Notes under the pieces: model-generated | Databases searched by the model: none | Seen by the model: the letters and a program-made list of their open reading frames with translations, nothing else | Told to the model about the DNA's origin: nothing | Program-made: the position numbers and the translations under genes | Source: Deltaproteobacteria bacterium | Lineage (GTDB): Bacteria; Desulfobacterota; Binatia; Binatales; Binataceae | Direction: 5' to 3' | Assembly (NCBI GenBank): GCA_003135855.1 | Contig: PNBD01000082.1 | Coordinates: 1 to 33,320 of the forward strand | DNA length: 33,320 nucleotides | Shown: piece after piece, positions 31,918-33,320 of the stretch | Position numbering within the stretch: the first letter of the stretch is position 1 | Layout: each line of letters begins with the position of its first letter

Positions 31918-33276
31918 TCAGGGCGCGCCGGCGTGCTGCCGGATCGCATCGCCAATTTCCGCGGCGATCGCTGTGATCTGCGCGGCGTCTTGACCCTCGA
32001 CCATCACGCGCGCGAGCATTTCAGTGCCGGAATAACGCACCAGCAAGCGGCCGGTTCCCGCCAGGCGCCGCTCCGCGTCCACGATCGCTCGCTGCACGTT
32101 GGGCATCTCCGCGAGCGGCACGCGATTTTTCACCGGCACGTTTTCCAGAACCTGCGGCACGCGACGCATCGCGCGGAGTTCGCTGAGCGGCTTGCCGCTT
32201 TCGACCATCTGGGCCAGCACGAGCATCGCACTGATCAGCCCGTCGCCAGTGGTCGAATGATCCATCAGGATCACGTGGCCGGATTGTTCGCCGCCGAGAT
32301 TGTAGGAGTTGAGGCGCATCTCGCGCGCCACCGCAGGATCTCCAACCTCGGTGCGCACCAGCGTGAGTCCGGCATCGCGAAGTGCGATCTCAAGACCGAA
32401 ATTACTCATCACGGTTGCGACCACCGTGCTGCCTGCGAGCCGCCCTTGCGCCGCCATGCTCCGCCCGAGCAACGCCATGATGTCGTCGCCATCGAAGACT
32501 TCGCCGCGCTCGTCGATCAGCATCACGCGATCGCCGTCGCCGTCCAGCGCGATACCGACGTGGGCACCTTCGGCCAGCACCTTGGCGCGAATCGCGTCGA
32601 GGTGAACGGCGCCGCAATTGAGATTGATGTTCTTTCCGTCGGGATCGACCGCCATCGGCGAGACGTCCGCGCCGAGTTCTTCCAGCGCTTCGGGACCGAC
32701 CTTATACGCGGCGCCGTTGGCGCAATCGATCGCTATCTTCAAGCCGTCAAACGTAAGCGCGCGCGGCAGGCAGTTCTTCAGGAACACCAGGTAGCGGCCG
32801 AGTGCGTCGTCGATGCGAGCGGCCTTGCCGATGTCGTCGGCGCGCGCGCGAAATTTTGCGAGTTCGGCGTCGTTGTAGACCAGTTGCTCGATGTGGCTTT
32901 CGGTTTCGTCGTCGAGTTTGAATCCTTCGCGCGAGAAAAATTTGATGCCATTGTCCTGAAACGGATTGTGCGACGCGGAAATCACGACGCCCGCATCGGC
33001 GCGCATGCTGCGCGTGAGAAACGCGATGCCCGGTGTCGGCAGCGGCCCGACCAGCCACACATCAACGCCCATCGAGCAGATTCCCGATTCCAGCGCGGTC
33101 TCCAGCATGTAGCCCGACAACCGCGTGTCCTTGCCGATCAGGATTCGGCGATGACGCCCGCTGGAATTTCGGAAGACGAAGGCGAGCGCGCGGCCCAATC
33201 TGAGCGCGGTTTCGGAGGTGATTGGCTCCTCATTGGCAACGCCGCGGACGCCGTCGGTGCCGAACAGACGACCCAT
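31918..33276 (-). CDS. glmM: Phosphoglucosamine mutase
   Basis: GlmM converts glucosamine 6-phosphate to glucosamine 1-phosphate for peptidoglycan and lipopolysaccharide precursors. The 452-residue protein is complete: the start LFGTDGVRGVANEEPIT, the phosphoserine loop VVISASHNPFQDNGIKF (Ser at about residue 101), the metal loop DGDGDRVM (about 243-250), the sugar loop GGEQSGHVI and the phosphate-binding RYSGTEMLARVMVEG. ATG 33276 has AGGA about eight bases upstream and begins nine bases after the rpsI stop, so it is probably co-transcribed with the ribosomal genes. Confidence 0.98.
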   Translation of the reverse strand: MGRLFGTDGVRGVANEEPITSETALRLGRALAFVFRNSSGRHRRILIGKDTRLSGYMLETALESGICSMGVDVWLVGPLPTPGIAFLTRSMRADAGVVISASHNPFQDNGIKFFSREGFKLDDETESHIEQLVYNDAELAKFRARADDIGKAARIDDALGRYLVFLKNCLPRALTFDGLKIAIDCANGAAYKVGPEALEELGADVSPMAVDPDGKNINLNCGAVHLDAIRAKVLAEGAHVGIALDGDGDRVMLIDERGEVFDGDDIMALLGRSMAAQGRLAGSTVVATVMSNFGLEIALRDAGLTLVRTEVGDPAVAREMRLNSYNLGGEQSGHVILMDHSTTGDGLISAMLVLAQMVESGKPLSELRAMRRVPQVLENVPVKNRVPLAEMPNVQRAIVDAERRLAGTGRLLVRYSGTEMLARVMVEGQDAAQITAIAAEIGDAIRQHAGAP

Positions 33277-33285
33277 CCGGGCGTC

Positions 33286-33320
33286 CTACCGCTTGCTGTA
33301 CTGCGGCGCCTTGCGGGCCT
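33286..33320 (-). CDS. rpsI: 30S ribosomal protein S9 (uS9), C-terminal end only
   Basis: The last ten codons before the stop at 33286-33288 read ARKAPQYSKR. This is the highly conserved C-terminus of ribosomal protein S9, whose tail reaches the ribosomal P-site tRNA. The rest lies beyond the window. S9 normally follows rplM. Confidence 0.85.
   Translation of the reverse strand, partial: ARKAPQYSKR

Overview
The window is a GC-rich bacterial chromosome segment, densely packed with genes. Every gap is under about 180 bases, and no tRNA, rRNA, CRISPR array, insertion sequence or phage gene was seen. The run glmM, pdxJ, nnr, tsaE, lysC, cimA and the coupled iscS-mnmA-mtaB-rnc-era-der-guaA-gltX block resemble Deltaproteobacteria-type gene order. 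A carotenoid cleavage oxygenase, a flavin-dependent luciferase-like monooxygenase and a DUF885 peptidase point to a free-living, aerobic soil- or water-type lineage, perhaps Binatota-like. That placement is inference from gene content; no phylogenetic marker was compared.

Left part (1-7.3 kb): a carotenoid oxygenase gene cut by the window edge is divergent from a small fatty acid hydroxylase. A PadR-type regulator with a palindromic operator candidate then heads an export operon: LolD-like ATPase, two FtsX/MacB-type permeases and a membrane-fusion adaptor. A small [2Fe-2S] ferredoxin follows on the same strand.

Middle part (7.3-14.1 kb): accessory genes in changing orientation. They are a secreted c-type cytochrome, a luciferase-like oxidoreductase, an RMD1/YagE (DUF155) membrane protein, a secreted DUF885 metallopeptidase overlapping a duplicated HPP-like membrane protein, clpP with a clear intrinsic terminator, and a secreted cupredoxin.

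Right part (14.1-33.3 kb): mostly housekeeping genes on the minus strand. iscS, mnmA and mtaB act in tRNA thio-modification; rnc, era and der in rRNA processing and ribosome assembly; guaA and gltX in GMP synthesis and glutamyl-tRNA synthesis. Most neighbours overlap by four bases. A plus-strand FAD oxidoreductase separates this block from lysC-cimA-cysE (aspartate, isoleucine and cysteine precursor synthesis). Beyond lie tsaE (tRNA t6A), nnr (NAD(P)HX repair), a plus-strand pdxJ, glmM and the last codons of rpsI.

No clearly new multi-gene system was found. The most interesting signals are a perfect inverted repeat that doubles as symmetric divergent promoter elements before iscS, several genes that look leaderless, a GMP synthase with an altered glutaminase motif, a duplicated HPP protein coupled to a peptidase, and overlapping alternative hairpins between tsaE and lysC.
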